A stretch of DNA of 64,000 nt from Arthrobacter crystallopoietes (GCF_017603825.1 NZ_CP072014.1:3658001-3722000); one strand, 5' to 3'. Positions 44,610-53,353 are shown, counted from the first letter of the stretch. The notes: generated from the letters alone by a model not told the origin. Program-made: numbers and translations.

Positions 44610-45898
44610 GGCTTGGCTGCCAGCATCCGCTCGAGGGCCACGCGCGCCGGTACCGCCACACTGTCCTCAACGGTGATCTGGTTCAGGACTTCGCCGCGCT
44701 CGGCGTAGGCCTCCAGGACCCAGGCCAGGTAGCCGGGGTGGATCCGGTACATGGTGGAGCACGGGCAGACCACCGGATCGAGGCAGAAAATGGTGTGCTG
44801 CGGATACTCCGCGGCCAGCCTGTTCACCATGTTGATCTCGGTGCCGACGGCGAAGACGGTCGGCTCGGTGGCGGCGGCGATGGCCTTGCGGATGTAGTCG
44901 GTCGATCCGGCCTCGTCCGCTGCATCCACGACCGGCATCGGGCACTCGGGGTGCACAATCACCCGCACGCCGAGGTAGTCCGAGCGTGCCTTCTCGATCT
45001 GGTCCACGGTGAAGCGCTTGTGCACCGAGCAGAAGCCGTGCCAGAGGATGACGCGGGAATCCTGCAGGGTCTGCTCGTCGTTGCCGCCCAGCGGTTTGCG
45101 CGGGTTCCACATCGGCATCTGCTCCAGCCCTACGCCCATGGCCTTGGCGGTGTTGCGGCCCAGGTGCTGGTCCGGGAAGAACAGCACCCGCTGGCCCCGC
45201 TCGAAGGCCCATTCCAGTACGGTCGCGGCGTTCGATGAGGTGCAGACGATGCCGCCGTTTTCGCCGCAGAAGCCCTTCAGCGCGGCGGAGGAGTTCATAT
45301 AGGTCACCGGGATGACCGGCAGTCTGCCGTCCGCATCCGGTTCCGAGCCGAGCACGTCCGTGAGCTGGTCCCAGCAGGCCTGCACGGAGTCGATGTCCGC
45401 CATGTCCGCCATGGAGCAGCCGGCTGCCAGGTTCGGCAGGATAACGGACTGGTCCGCACCGGAGAGCAGATCCGCGGTTTCGGCCATAAAGTGCACGCCG
45501 CAAAAGACGATGATTTCCGCCTCCGGCTTTTCCTTCGCGGCCCGCGCCAGCTGGAACGAATCCCCCACGAAATCCGCATACCTGACAACTTCGTCCCGCT
45601 GGTAGAAGTGGCCCAGCACCACCAGCTTTTCGCCCAGCTTTTCCTTGGCCGCCATGATCCTGGCGTGCAGCTCGTCGTCGCTGGCCAGCCGGTATTCCTC
45701 CGGGATCTGGCCCTGCCGCGGGGTTGCGGCCGGGGCAATATCGGCCATGGAGGCACCAGGTCCGTACGCAGGCGTGGCGCCGCCGTCGAAATTCCACGGG
45801 GCCTTGACTAGGTCAGGGCTGCAGCTGCCGGCGGCCGCCGGGCGCGTCTCGGCTTGCTCGCGGGTGATGAGCTCGATCGTGCTGTTGGTTGATCCCAT
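44606..45898 (-). CDS. nadA: Quinolinate synthase A
   Basis: Predicted 430 aa; long N-terminal extension (about 60 residues) as in other actinobacteria. The core has VVLGHFYQRDEVVRYADFVGDSFQLARAA, FCGVHFMAETADLLS, LPNLAAGCSMADMADID, VCTSSNAATVLEWAF and DPVVCPCSTMYRIHPG. The conserved cysteines in FCGVHF, VCTSSNA and VCPCS are the expected 4Fe-4S ligands. It condenses iminoaspartate with dihydroxyacetone phosphate. It lies 42 bp after nrtR, most likely in the same transcript. Confidence 0.95.
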   Translation of the reverse strand: MGSTNSTIELITREQAETRPAAAGSCSPDLVKAPWNFDGGATPAYGPGASMADIAPAATPRQGQIPEEYRLASDDELHARIMAAKEKLGEKLVVLGHFYQRDEVVRYADFVGDSFQLARAAKEKPEAEIIVFCGVHFMAETADLLSGADQSVILPNLAAGCSMADMADIDSVQACWDQLTDVLGSEPDADGRLPVIPVTYMNSSAALKGFCGENGGIVCTSSNAATVLEWAFERGQRVLFFPDQHLGRNTAKAMGVGLEQMPMWNPRKPLGGNDEQTLQDSRVILWHGFCSVHKRFTVDQIEKARSDYLGVRVIVHPECPMPVVDAADEAGSTDYIRKAIAAATEPTVFAVGTEINMVNRLAAEYPQHTIFCLDPVVCPCSTMYRIHPGYLAWVLEAYAERGEVLNQITVEDSVAVPARVALERMLAAKP

Positions 45899-45940
45899 GG
45901 TCTTCTCCGGTTTCTGGCGGTTGGCAAAAGTTCCGGCTGT

Positions 45941-46642
45941 TTAGCCGAGGGGTCCGTTCCCGGGGCTGGTGCTCCCGGTGTAGCGGTAGAGCCGGGGCGG
46001 CCGGTGCCGGCCGCCCTGCAGGTATTCGTCGGTGGCCTCAATGTCCGTGGCGGCACGCAGCTGGCGGCGGAAGTTGGCCGGGTCCAGTTCCTTGCCCAGA
46101 ACGGCCTCGTAGACCTCGCGGACCTGGGCAAGGGTGAACTTTTCGCCCAGGAAGGCGTAGGCGATGGAGCTGTACTCCACCTTGTTCCGCAGCCGCCACA
46201 GCGCATAGTCCACAATCTGGTTGTGGTCGAAGGCGAGCTGGCCAAGGTGGTCGGCGCGGAACCACCGCACGTTTTCCGTTTCGCGCGCCAGCGCCGCGAC
46301 GTCGGGCTTTACCAGCGCCCAGTAGACAATCGAAACGACGCGTTGGACCGGCGACCTGTCCAGCCCGCCGAAAGCGTACAGCTGTTCCAGATAGCTCGGC
46401 TGCAGCGATGTGGTGTCCTGCAGGTTCCGCCGGGCCGCGTCCGGCAACGACTCATCTGGACTTAGCGGTCCGCCGGGCAGAGCCCAGAGATCGCGGTAGG
46501 GCTGCCGCGTGCGGCGGACCAGCGGGAGCCAGATCGTGGGGCGCGCCGAATCCTCATCCGGACGCAGCGCAAAGATGACGGTGGAAATGGCAAGCTCGGG
46601 CGGCTGCTGCCTGCGTTCCGAAACGTTCGCCGAGTAGACCAT
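45941..46642 (-). CDS. nrtR: NrtR, Nudix-related transcriptional regulator of NAD synthesis
   Basis: Predicted 233 aa from ATG 46642. The N-terminal Nudix-fold domain (WLPLVRRTRQPYRDLWALPGGPLSPDESLPDAARRNLQDTT) has a degenerate Nudix box: the REUXEE acidic residues are replaced (RRNLQDTT), so it should sense ADP-ribose without hydrolysis. The C-terminal winged helix (YSSIAYAFLGEKFTLAQVREVYEAVLGKELDPANFRRQL) is diagnostic of NrtR. It heads the nadABC-desulfurase operon. Two GTCA-n3-TGAC boxes upstream are probable binding sites for autoregulation. Confidence 0.92.
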   Translation of the reverse strand: MVYSANVSERRQQPPELAISTVIFALRPDEDSARPTIWLPLVRRTRQPYRDLWALPGGPLSPDESLPDAARRNLQDTTSLQPSYLEQLYAFGGLDRSPVQRVVSIVYWALVKPDVAALARETENVRWFRADHLGQLAFDHNQIVDYALWRLRNKVEYSSIAYAFLGEKFTLAQVREVYEAVLGKELDPANFRRQLRAATDIEATDEYLQGGRHRPPRLYRYTGSTSPGNGPLG

Positions 46643-46671
46643 TGCACACCTCCGCACCCTCAACAGTAATG

Positions 46672-46682
46672 GTCATTGTGAC
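46672..46682. promoter_or_regulatory. NrtR operator candidate, proximal box
   Basis: GTCATTGTGAC is a GTCA-n3-TGAC inverted repeat 30 bp upstream of the nrtR start. It is 35 bp, centre to centre, from an equal box. A minus-strand -10-like TAGAAT (46691-46696) lies between them. Confidence 0.62.
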
Positions 46683-46706
46683 AAGAACACATTCTAGCCT
46701 GTAAAA

Positions 46707-46717
46707 GTCAAAGTGAC
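46707..46717. promoter_or_regulatory. NrtR operator candidate, distal box
   Basis: GTCAAAGTGAC repeats the same half-sites. The pair flanks the likely promoter of the nrtR-nadABC operon. Confidence 0.62.
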
Positions 46718-46839
46718 ATAATCACCGTTGGCGGCCCTGGAATTATGAAGTTACAGAAGCTTATGACTTCGCAGAGTTAGTGGGCACTCACCACAAACCC
46801 CGGTCAGTGACGGGGCCCCCTTCCGCCACCGGTCCCGCC

Positions 46840-47490
46840 TCAGAGGCGGGCGGGGAGGATCGACGTCGTGACGGCCACGGCTTGCGGCGTGCGGGGGACG
46901 GAACTGAAGCCGAAGCGCACGGGCGGATACACCGGCGCGAGGGGTCCGAGGCCGGCCCCGTTCCAGCTCGCCGCGGCGCGCTCGACGCTACGGATGGAGC
47001 GCACGCCATAGTATTCCCGACGTCCGCCTCCGGCGGAGCCGGCGGTGGCCACCCCCGGGAGCAGGATCCCCGCGGCGCGGTTCACGGCTGTCAGCCACGC
47101 CGGGTGGACGGCGATCCGGGCGGGGACCAGTTGCAGCATCCTGCCCGGCGGCGTAACGGGGCCCAGGTCGGCGCGCAGCTCCAGCGGGCCGCCGGAAACG
47201 CGGAGGACCAGTGCGGCGGTCCCGGGTTCGTTCCCCGGTTCCGCGCTCCGTTCCCCGGCGGGGCTCAGGCTGGAGTCCAGCGGCGCCACCACCACGTCGT
47301 CGAAGCGGTAGGTCGCGGACACATAGTCGGCGACCGCCCGGTTGGGGGCCAGCAGCGTCCGCAGCCCGTCGCGGTCTTCGGTCATGACGTCAGTGAAGGC
47401 ACCGAGCGGCGAGTCCATCCAGTGCCCGACCACCAGTCGGCGACCCGCGCCGGTGCCCAGACCCGCAATGAACCCTGTAAAGCGTTCCAT
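46840..47490 (-). CDS. Hypothetical protein, 216 aa
   Basis: The frame from ATG 47490 (MERFTGFIAGLGTGAGRRLVVGHWMDSPLGAFTDVMTED) is globular, with a mixed alpha/beta pattern and no signal or membrane helix. It ends PQAVAVTTSILPARL. The strong G+C preference at third positions supports coding. Upstream extension runs into the thymidine-kinase remnant and has no better start. I do not recognise the family; context gives no function. Confidence 0.7.
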   Translation of the reverse strand: MERFTGFIAGLGTGAGRRLVVGHWMDSPLGAFTDVMTEDRDGLRTLLAPNRAVADYVSATYRFDDVVVAPLDSSLSPAGERSAEPGNEPGTAALVLRVSGGPLELRADLGPVTPPGRMLQLVPARIAVHPAWLTAVNRAAGILLPGVATAGSAGGGRREYYGVRSIRSVERAAASWNGAGLGPLAPVYPPVRFGFSSVPRTPQAVAVTTSILPARL

Positions 47491-47568
47491 CCGGCTACCG
47501 TACGGCTCCGGCGGGCCCGCCGCACGCCGTTGCGTAGAATCGTCGTCGCCGCTGTCGAAAGGACCACC

Positions 47569-47611
47569 TTGGCCAAGCTGTATTTCCGCTACAACGCCAT
47601 GAACTCTGGGT
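47569..47611 (+). pseudogene. tdk: Thymidine kinase, 5' remnant
   Basis: A ribosome site (GAAAGGACCACC) and TTG start are followed by AKLYFRYNAMNSG, the N-terminal beta strand and start of the P-loop (normally NSGKS/T) of type II thymidine kinases. The match stops at the glycine before the lysine. The following 100 bases, in other frames, encode an unrelated open stretch (ELWVGPERYWDQLADGTEGG). The gene has been cut right inside its ATP site, marking a rearrangement junction. Confidence 0.6.
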
Positions 47612-47708
47612 CGGTCCCGAGCGCTACTGGGACCAGCTCGCAGACGGGACGGAGGGCGGGAACCTCGGGACCGTTCTGTACCATCCGCCAACGGGCACGT
47701 ATCCCGGC

Positions 47709-47855
47709 TCAGGCAGGCTCGATCGTAAACATGTCGCCTTTGCGCTTCACTTTCCATAAGCGCACGTTGCCTTCCTCGGTAACGACGGCGATCGTGCGCT
47801 TGACCTGCAGGACGTCAATATTGTCGGGGTAGGGCGGGTAGCCGGTACGCAGCAT
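47709..47855 (-). CDS. Small basic protein, unrecognised
   Basis: Predicted 48 aa from ATG 47855 (MLRTGYPPYPDNIDVLQVKRTIAVVTEEGNVRLWKVKRKGD). The pattern of alternating hydrophobic strands with a Trp looks like a real beta-rich fragment. In the same frame it extends upstream (NWSPAVNERFAVEF) without a start codon, so it may be the end of a longer, frameshifted gene. There is no ribosome site. Weak call. Confidence 0.35.
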   Translation of the reverse strand: MLRTGYPPYPDNIDVLQVKRTIAVVTEEGNVRLWKVKRKGDMFTIEPA

Positions 47856-47874
47856 GAATTCGACAGCGAATCTC

Positions 47875-48126
47875 TCATTGACTGCCGGGGACCAGTTTCT
47901 TCTGCCGGGATGAGGCTGTCAGCGACAGGATAATTCCCAGGCCGTATAGGGTCATCAGCACGGTGGAGTGCCAGTCGTCGCCGACCCGGTCCTGTCCCAT
48001 GGTGAGCCACGCAAAAGCCAGAAGCATCAGCATCAGTGCCAGTTGGACCAGGTTTTGCCGTACGCCCAGAAGCCAATAGGCATGGATCTCCGGAAAGGAG
48101 AAGGTCATCGCTCCTGTGCCGCTCAT
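47875..48126 (-). CDS. Small membrane protein, two helices
   Basis: Predicted 83 aa from ATG 48126, preceded by GGAGG at short spacing. Hydrophobic segments LVQLALMLMLLAFAWLTMG and STVLMTLYGLGIILSLTA flank a short polar loop. The C-terminus is basic. No family recognised. It lies in a patch of small membrane-protein genes all on the minus strand between 47.7 and 50.3 kb. Confidence 0.55.
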   Translation of the reverse strand: MSGTGAMTFSFPEIHAYWLLGVRQNLVQLALMLMLLAFAWLTMGQDRVGDDWHSTVLMTLYGLGIILSLTASSRQKKLVPGSQ

Positions 48127-48318
48127 TGGCCTCCGATCTGGAAGCGCGTCCCCCTGTGCACCTTCTGGCTATCAGTCTCGCAGTCAAAGCAGCGACCATC
48201 AAAGATGCCGGAGGCAGCGTCCATCCCAGAGGTTCCCGAGGTCATCCGCGAGATTCGGATCAGCTTGCGGGAATGACTAACCGGCTTCCGGGCGCAGTGA
48301 TCAATTGGGAATCCGAAA

Positions 48319-48823
48319 TTATTCATGGGTCTGGTCGTCGCCGTGTAATCGGTCCCATTCGGCCTTGGCCTCCAGGGCTTCCTCTTCCCGGCTGCGCCGG
48401 AGCAGCCGGATGTCCCACGGAGAACAGCGAAAAGCATATGACGCCGGCGGCAAAGCCCCAGATCATCTGGTCCTTGACGAACAGCGCTACGGCCGCGATA
48501 CCAAGGAGCCCGGCAAAGAAATCGATCAGCTGGTACTGAACTTCGGCCCTGCTCCTGTTCGTTTTCTTACCGGGAGGCTGAGGGACCCCGATTGTTGACT
48601 CTTCTTCTTGTCCGAGACCGTAGCTGTTTTTGATCCGCCTGTGTTTTAGCGCGCGGTGCCCGACGATGACTATCAGGAGAAACACCGAAGCGGCCACGAG
48701 GCTGAGGACGACTTGATTCCGGACGAAGAGGAACACGGCCATCGTGGCTATTACCGCGCCCAGGATTTTAACCAGCAAAGGAGCCAGTTCAAGTCTGCGC
48801 ACAGTCTCCACCGCCGGTCCCAT
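48319..48823 (-). pseudogene. Membrane protein with two helix pairs, probably frameshifted near its 3' end
   Basis: From ATG 48823 (MGPAVETVRRLELAPLLVKILGAVIATMAVFLFV) the frame shows two hydrophobic hairpins (VVLSLVAASVFLLIVIVG; LIDFFAGLLGIAAVALFV and MIWGFAAGVICFSLFSVG) joined by a basic linker. After FSVG the frame becomes Pro/Gly/Arg-rich and ends at 48323. The adjacent frame gives a helical tail (WDIRLLRRSREEEALEAKAEWD) ending at 48319. One indel near 48430 would explain this. No family is recognised; it may still be made with the altered tail. Confidence 0.5.
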
Positions 48824-49026
48824 CGTCGGCTTCACGAAAAGCAAAGCACACTCTGAGGGGTATTTGTCCCCGCCGCTCGTTGACGTCCATCCGATAAGCC
48901 GCGCTCGGAACGGCGGCAGCGAACACCACATGATTGCTGTCTCGAAGAGGGCGTGCCATGGTCCCGGTTCGACCCGTCACCGGTTGATACCAGCGATCGG
49001 CCTTGAGAGCTGCCGGGCGTGATGGG

Positions 49027-49758
49027 TCATTTGCTTTGAGCCAGGGCGTCGTTAACGAGTTTGATGAGTTCGTCCTGTGCTTTTTCCTGGACGTCCGGGC
49101 CGATTTTGACCGCGGTGGCCGCGAGGGTTCCCTGCGTTCCGGCTACGGACATGACCTGCTGGCTCTGCCCGTTCGGCAGCTCCTGGGTAGTGATTGAGCC
49201 GAGCGACTGCTCACCGTCGGTGGTAACCTCCAGCGGGGTGATCTTGCTGCTGATCTTCTGTCCCTGGGCTTCGATCTCGAATTCGGCGCATTCTCGCATG
49301 GATTCCTGTGCTTGTTCGAGCTGGTCGGCGATGACCTTCGGGTCTTTGACAGCTGTGAGGGTGATGATGGTCTGGGACTTTTCCTCCGCCGATTGGCTGG
49401 CTCCCGCAGCGTAGGTGCTGCCCTCGGGTATCTGGGTTTGTTCCGTGGCGAACATGGAACAGGCCTCCGGGGTGATGGTCGCGTCCGCCAGAAGCTCCTT
49501 CCCGGCGGCGAGTCCCTGATCGATCTGGGCCGCCGGAAGGACAGAGAGCTGCTGTCCCTGCGCGTCTTCCAGGCCCGAGATCACCTCTTTCAGATCATCG
49601 TTGGTATATGTTTTGGGCTCCCCGGTGGCCTGTGTCGATTCCACGGCAGGGGAAGCGGCAGGCTCGCCGGTCTCTTCCGGCGCTGCTTCACCTCCGCAGG
49701 CTGCGAGCATCAGCATTGCGGACAGAAACACTGCGTAAATCCCGGTATTGCGTGCCAT
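49027..49758 (-). CDS. Putative secreted lipoprotein, 243 aa
   Basis: A clear lipoprotein signal (MARNTGIYAVFLSAMLMLAACGGE, lipobox LAAC) is followed by an acidic Thr/Pro/Ala linker. The extracellular domain has two cysteines (PEACSMF and MRECAEF) that could form a disulfide. The arrangement (signal, linker, alpha/beta domain with a Cys pair, SSKITPLEV) resembles the mycobacterial sensor-like domain seen in PknH and related lipoproteins, but I am not certain. It is monocistronic on the minus strand. Confidence 0.78.
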   Translation of the reverse strand: MARNTGIYAVFLSAMLMLAACGGEAAPEETGEPAASPAVESTQATGEPKTYTNDDLKEVISGLEDAQGQQLSVLPAAQIDQGLAAGKELLADATITPEACSMFATEQTQIPEGSTYAAGASQSAEEKSQTIITLTAVKDPKVIADQLEQAQESMRECAEFEIEAQGQKISSKITPLEVTTDGEQSLGSITTQELPNGQSQQVMSVAGTQGTLAATAVKIGPDVQEKAQDELIKLVNDALAQSK

Positions 49759-50102
49759 TTCTTCCCGTCTCCCTCGATTCGCCGGTCACCGGTCGCGAAT
49801 GAGCCGGCACAATGCACGGCTACATGGCACATGCTTCACGGGTCCTCTTGGAAAAAGCTGGTTTCAGCATTCACCCGGTCCTGGAAGCTTGCAGCGGGCA
49901 AGCAGGTTTACCCCCCCCTGTGAACGGCATATGGCCACGGCTATCGCGTAGGGGGACGTGGCCTTATCTGGTTGATCGGCAACGATGCCAATGCGGCGAA
50001 TTGAGGCTTCGACTCTAGGGCTCAGTTGCCGTTGAAGAAGCCGAGTATTTGCGGCGGACAACGACAGGATTAAACGGCCCGTTGAAGGATCACTCAGCGT
50101 GC
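49759..50102. other. Gene-free stretch of 344 bases
   Basis: No frame on either strand has both a credible start and a protein-like composition. The region is the leader of the lipoprotein gene on the left, and it contains no clear palindrome or repeat. G+C content looks lower than in the flanking core genes. Confidence 0.5.
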
Positions 50103-50321
50103 TTAAGGCTCATCGCGACGCTTGCGTTCATTCTCGAAGAAGACCGTAGCTGCAGCGGTGAGAGCCAGAATCCCCAGTACAAGCAGGAGCCATTCGCCTC
50201 TGGCTATGGCCAAAAAGATCCCAATGACCACCAACCCGAGGCTAGGTAGGCCCATCATCATGATGGAGAAGAATCTGCCTCTTTCACGGTAGGTCCAAAC
50301 CTGACCCTTTTTCGGAAACAT
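50103..50321 (-). CDS. Small membrane protein, two helices
   Basis: Predicted 72 aa from ATG 50321 (MFPKKGQVWTYRERGRFFS). Two hydrophobic helices (IMMMGLPSLGLVVIGIFLAIA and WLLLVLGILALTAAATVFF) and a charged end (ENERKRRDEP) follow. No known family. Its base composition is less GC-rich than the core genes, like the rest of this patch next to the recombinase. Confidence 0.58.
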   Translation of the reverse strand: MFPKKGQVWTYRERGRFFSIMMMGLPSLGLVVIGIFLAIARGEWLLLVLGILALTAAATVFFENERKRRDEP

Positions 50322-50595
50322 CGAGCATCCAATTCAGTCGGCGTGCCTACGAAGTCATACAGTAAATCTCTGCACCACCTTTCGAGTGTGCCTGTTATCA
50401 CTTATTAAAACCCTAGAGACCTTTCGTTTTCTTGAGTTCGTAACACCAGGTTCGTCCCAAGGTGAACCGTCCCGTAAGCCGGTCGGTCTCGGTGCTATGC
50501 GAGCCCGCTGACAGGTCGGCGCAATTGGAGGTCGGAGTCATGTACGTAAGACCCGCACGATCGTGATGCACGACGGTGGGGGGATTACTGCAACC
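50322..50595. other. AT-richer leader region of the recombinase gene
   Basis: There are no genes. The sequence around 50382-50450 is markedly AT-rich for this genome. A short palindrome CACGATCGTG occurs near 50556, and GTACGTAAG at 50542-50550 is similar to the inner ends of Tn3-family inverted repeats. The region could hold the recombinase's own resolution site, but I cannot define subsites. Confidence 0.35.
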
Positions 50596-51180
50596 ATGTT
50601 TCGTATGACTGGAATCAAGATCGGCTATGCCCGCGTCTCAACGAACGACCAGGACCTGACCGCACAGCGAAACGCTCTCCTTGCCCTAGGCGTTGAAGAG
50701 GAGCAGATCTTCGTTGACCACGGGCTGACGGGAGCGAACAGGATGCGCCCTGGGCTCCGTGAAGCGATGGCAGCATGTCGAAGCGGCGATACGCTCGTGG
50801 TAACCAAACTCGACCGTTTGGCGCGGTCACTTTCCGATGCCAGAGATATAGCCGACGAGCTGACGGCAAAGGGGGTGGCGCTCAGCCTCGGCGGCAACAC
50901 TCACGATCCAACTGATCCGGTAGGCCGTCTGCTGTTCAACGTCCTAGGAATGGTGGCCGAGTTTGAAGCAGACCTGATTCGGATGCGCACACGTGAGGGA
51001 ATGGCGGTCGCCAAAGCTAAGGGGCGGTTGAAAGGCAAACAGCCAAAATTATCCAAGACGCAACGGAAACTTCTCCTGAAGCTGCACGACGAAGGGGAGC
51101 ATACGCAGGCTGAATTGGCGGAGCTGTTCCGGGTATCGCGCACCACGGTGTACCGCGAGCTCCAACGGCGCTCCCAATGA
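50596..51180 (+). CDS. Serine recombinase (resolvase/invertase, TnpR-like)
   Basis: Predicted 194 aa from ATG 50596 behind a G-run; ATG 50605 (MTGIKIGYARVST) is an alternative. The catalytic domain has IGYARVSTNDQDLTAQRNALLALGVEEEQIF with the nucleophile Ser15, TLVVTKLDRLARSLSDARDI, and the long E-helix (LFNVLGMVAEFEADLIRMRTREGMAVAKAKG). The C-terminal helix-turn-helix is HTQAELAELFRVSRTTVYREL. This is a full-length Tn3-type resolvase, but no transposase gene lies near it. It may be a relic of a transposon or integrated plasmid. Confidence 0.9.
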   Translation: MFRMTGIKIGYARVSTNDQDLTAQRNALLALGVEEEQIFVDHGLTGANRMRPGLREAMAACRSGDTLVVTKLDRLARSLSDARDIADELTAKGVALSLGGNTHDPTDPVGRLLFNVLGMVAEFEADLIRMRTREGMAVAKAKGRLKGKQPKLSKTQRKLLLKLHDEGEHTQAELAELFRVSRTTVYRELQRRSQ

Positions 51181-51292
51181 AGGCCGATGTGGCGCCTACT
51201 GTCAAGACCTCCGCTTAGCGCTGCGAAAAACCGCCACGTGGCACCGCAATTCACATCTGAAGCTGGACCGAGGCCACGCTCGCAGGTCCGTG

Positions 51293-51784
51293 CTATTCCG
51301 AAGGAGCTGGCTCCGCAACAGCGCCGGCCGCCTGGACCAACGGCAAAGTGCGGCCTTCAAAATGGCTGTTCAAGACAATCACCGACGACGACCGCAGCAC
51401 GGTATTGGTAGCCGTCATTTCGTCCAGCACGCGTTGCAGATCGGCATTCGACCTCGCCACCACGCAGGCGAGCAGGTCGCTCTCCCCCGATACGGTGTGC
51501 AGCTCCAGCACTTCGGGAATCCTGGACAACGCTTCGGCTACCCCGTCGTGCCCGGATTCCTGCCGGATAACCAGCGAACAATAAGCCTTCACCACATAGC
51601 CCAGCTCGGCTGGCGAAAGCCGCGGCCCCCAGCCGGCGATGACCCCGTGGCGTTGCATTTTATCCAGCCTCGCCTGTATTGTGGCACGGGCCACTTTCAG
51701 CACCCGCGATGCTTCCAGCACGGACATCCGGGGGTCCTCCGTGAAGAGCGTGACGATCCGGGAATCCAGTGAGTCAATGTTCAC
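51293..51784 (-). CDS. Lrp/AsnC-family transcriptional regulator
   Basis: Predicted 163 aa from GTG 51784, behind GGAAGGGAAAGC. The N-terminal helix-turn-helix (LDSRIVTLFTEDPRMSVLEASRVLKVARATIQARLDKMQRHGVIAGWG) is followed by the RAM ligand-binding domain (VKAYCSLVIRQE, VLELHTVSGESDLLACVVARSNADLQRVLDEM). It is divergent from the amino acid permease (145 bp between starts) and probably controls it in response to an amino acid. Confidence 0.9.
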   Translation of the reverse strand: MNIDSLDSRIVTLFTEDPRMSVLEASRVLKVARATIQARLDKMQRHGVIAGWGPRLSPAELGYVVKAYCSLVIRQESGHDGVAEALSRIPEVLELHTVSGESDLLACVVARSNADLQRVLDEMTATNTVLRSSSVIVLNSHFEGRTLPLVQAAGAVAEPAPSE

Positions 51785-51928
51785 GGCGCTGCTTTCCCTT
51801 CCAATCTGAGACACCCACGGCTGCAGGAGTATACAAATTGTCAGCCGGGGCGGCGTATTCACCAAATGCTGCCGCCGCTGGCCCTCAGATCTACAGTTAT
51901 AAGGCCACAGCCGATGACAGGAATCCGC

Positions 51929-53353
51929 ATGACTCGCATGAGCCCGCACCACTCCACCGCCGACGGCGGACAGATGCAGTCCAGCATCGATGAAGCAGGC
52001 ACAGCCCGCCAAGGTCTTGGCCAGTCCATGACCTCGCGCCAGCTGACCATGATGGGGCTGGGCAGCGCAATCGGTGCCGGACTCTTCCTCGGCTCCGGTG
52101 CGGGCATCCAGGCTGCGGGACCGGCAGTGCTGATCTCCTACCTGCTTGCCGGAACGCTGGTCATCATCGTGATGTGGGCGCTCGGCGAAATGGCCGCGGC
52201 ACATCCGAGCAGCGGCGCATTCTCCACCTATGCCGAAAAAGCCATGGGCCGGACGGCCGGGGCAACCATCGGCTGGTTGTGGTGGCTTCAGCTGGTCACC
52301 GTCATTGCGGCCGAGGCCGTCGGCGCGGCGGCACTGCTCGCCTCGGTCTGGCCCGTCCTGCCGTCATGGCTGCTGGCTTTGGCTTTCATGGTCGTCTTCA
52401 CCGCCATCAATCTGATGGGCGTCAAGAATTACGGTGAGTTCGAATTCTGGTTTGCCATCATCAAGGTCGTCGCGATCGTGGCGTTCCTGGCCCTCGGTGC
52501 AGCCCTGATCTTCGGCTGGCTCCCCCACGCTCCCTCGCCCGGACTGTCCAATCTGTTTGGCAGCGACGGTTTTGCCCCCGCAGGCCTGGCCGGCATAGCC
52601 GCAGGCCTGCTGGTAGTGATCTTTGCCTTTGGCGGGACCGAAATCGTCGCGGTAGCAGCGGCGGAAACGAAGGATCCGCAGCACAGCGTCTCCCGGGCCA
52701 TCAAGACTGTGGTGTGGCGGATTCTGGTCTTCTACTTCGGCTCGGTACTGGTCATCGCCACCGTGGTCCCGTGGGATTCGGAAGCGCTCGCCTCCCCCTT
52801 CGCCGCGGTGCTGTCCGTCGCCGCCATACCGGGCGCGGATGTCGCCATCACGATCATCGCCGCCTTTGCCCTGCTCTCGGCCCTGAACGCGAACCTGTAC
52901 GGCGCCTCCCGGATGATCTTCTCCCTTTCCCAGCGCGGCGAGGCCCCGGCCCTGCTCCAGCGGATAGGCCTGCATCGCGTCCCTATCGCGGCGGTCCTGT
53001 CCTCGGTTGCCTTCGGCTTCGTGGCGACGGTCATGGAGCTCCTGTTCCCGGAGAAGGTTCTGCCCGTGCTGTTGAGCTTTGTCGGATCAACCTGCTTGGT
53101 TGTTTGGGGCATGGTCCTGACGTCGCAGCTGATCCTCCGCCGCCGTGCGGACCGCGAGGGCCAGGACCTGCCGATGAGAATGCGGGGCTTTCCTGCCATC
53201 ACCTACCTGGGCCTCGGCCTGCTGGCCGCAATCCTGGCCGTCGGGTTCTTCTCCCCCGGCACCAGCGCGCAACTTGTTTCAACGGCAGTGCTCATCACGG
53301 GCATCGCGATCCTGAACAAACTCTTTGCCCACCGGCGGTCGGCAATCCGCTAA
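51929..53353 (+). CDS. Amino acid permease (APC superfamily)
   Basis: Predicted 474 aa from ATG 51929 behind CAGGAATCCGC. There are twelve membrane helices. The family consensus TSRQLTMMGLGSAIGAGLFLGSGAGIQAAGPAVLISYLLAG is at helix 1, and IFAFGGTEIVAVAAAETKDPQHSVSRAIKTVVWRI is at helix 6. The AAT subgroup includes GABA, lysine, and aromatic amino acid permeases; the substrate is not set by the sequence. Divergent Lrp control is likely. A dehydrogenase operon follows 200 bp downstream. Confidence 0.9.
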   Translation: MTRMSPHHSTADGGQMQSSIDEAGTARQGLGQSMTSRQLTMMGLGSAIGAGLFLGSGAGIQAAGPAVLISYLLAGTLVIIVMWALGEMAAAHPSSGAFSTYAEKAMGRTAGATIGWLWWLQLVTVIAAEAVGAAALLASVWPVLPSWLLALAFMVVFTAINLMGVKNYGEFEFWFAIIKVVAIVAFLALGAALIFGWLPHAPSPGLSNLFGSDGFAPAGLAGIAAGLLVVIFAFGGTEIVAVAAAETKDPQHSVSRAIKTVVWRILVFYFGSVLVIATVVPWDSEALASPFAAVLSVAAIPGADVAITIIAAFALLSALNANLYGASRMIFSLSQRGEAPALLQRIGLHRVPIAAVLSSVAFGFVATVMELLFPEKVLPVLLSFVGSTCLVVWGMVLTSQLILRRRADREGQDLPMRMRGFPAITYLGLGLLAAILAVGFFSPGTSAQLVSTAVLITGIAILNKLFAHRRSAIR

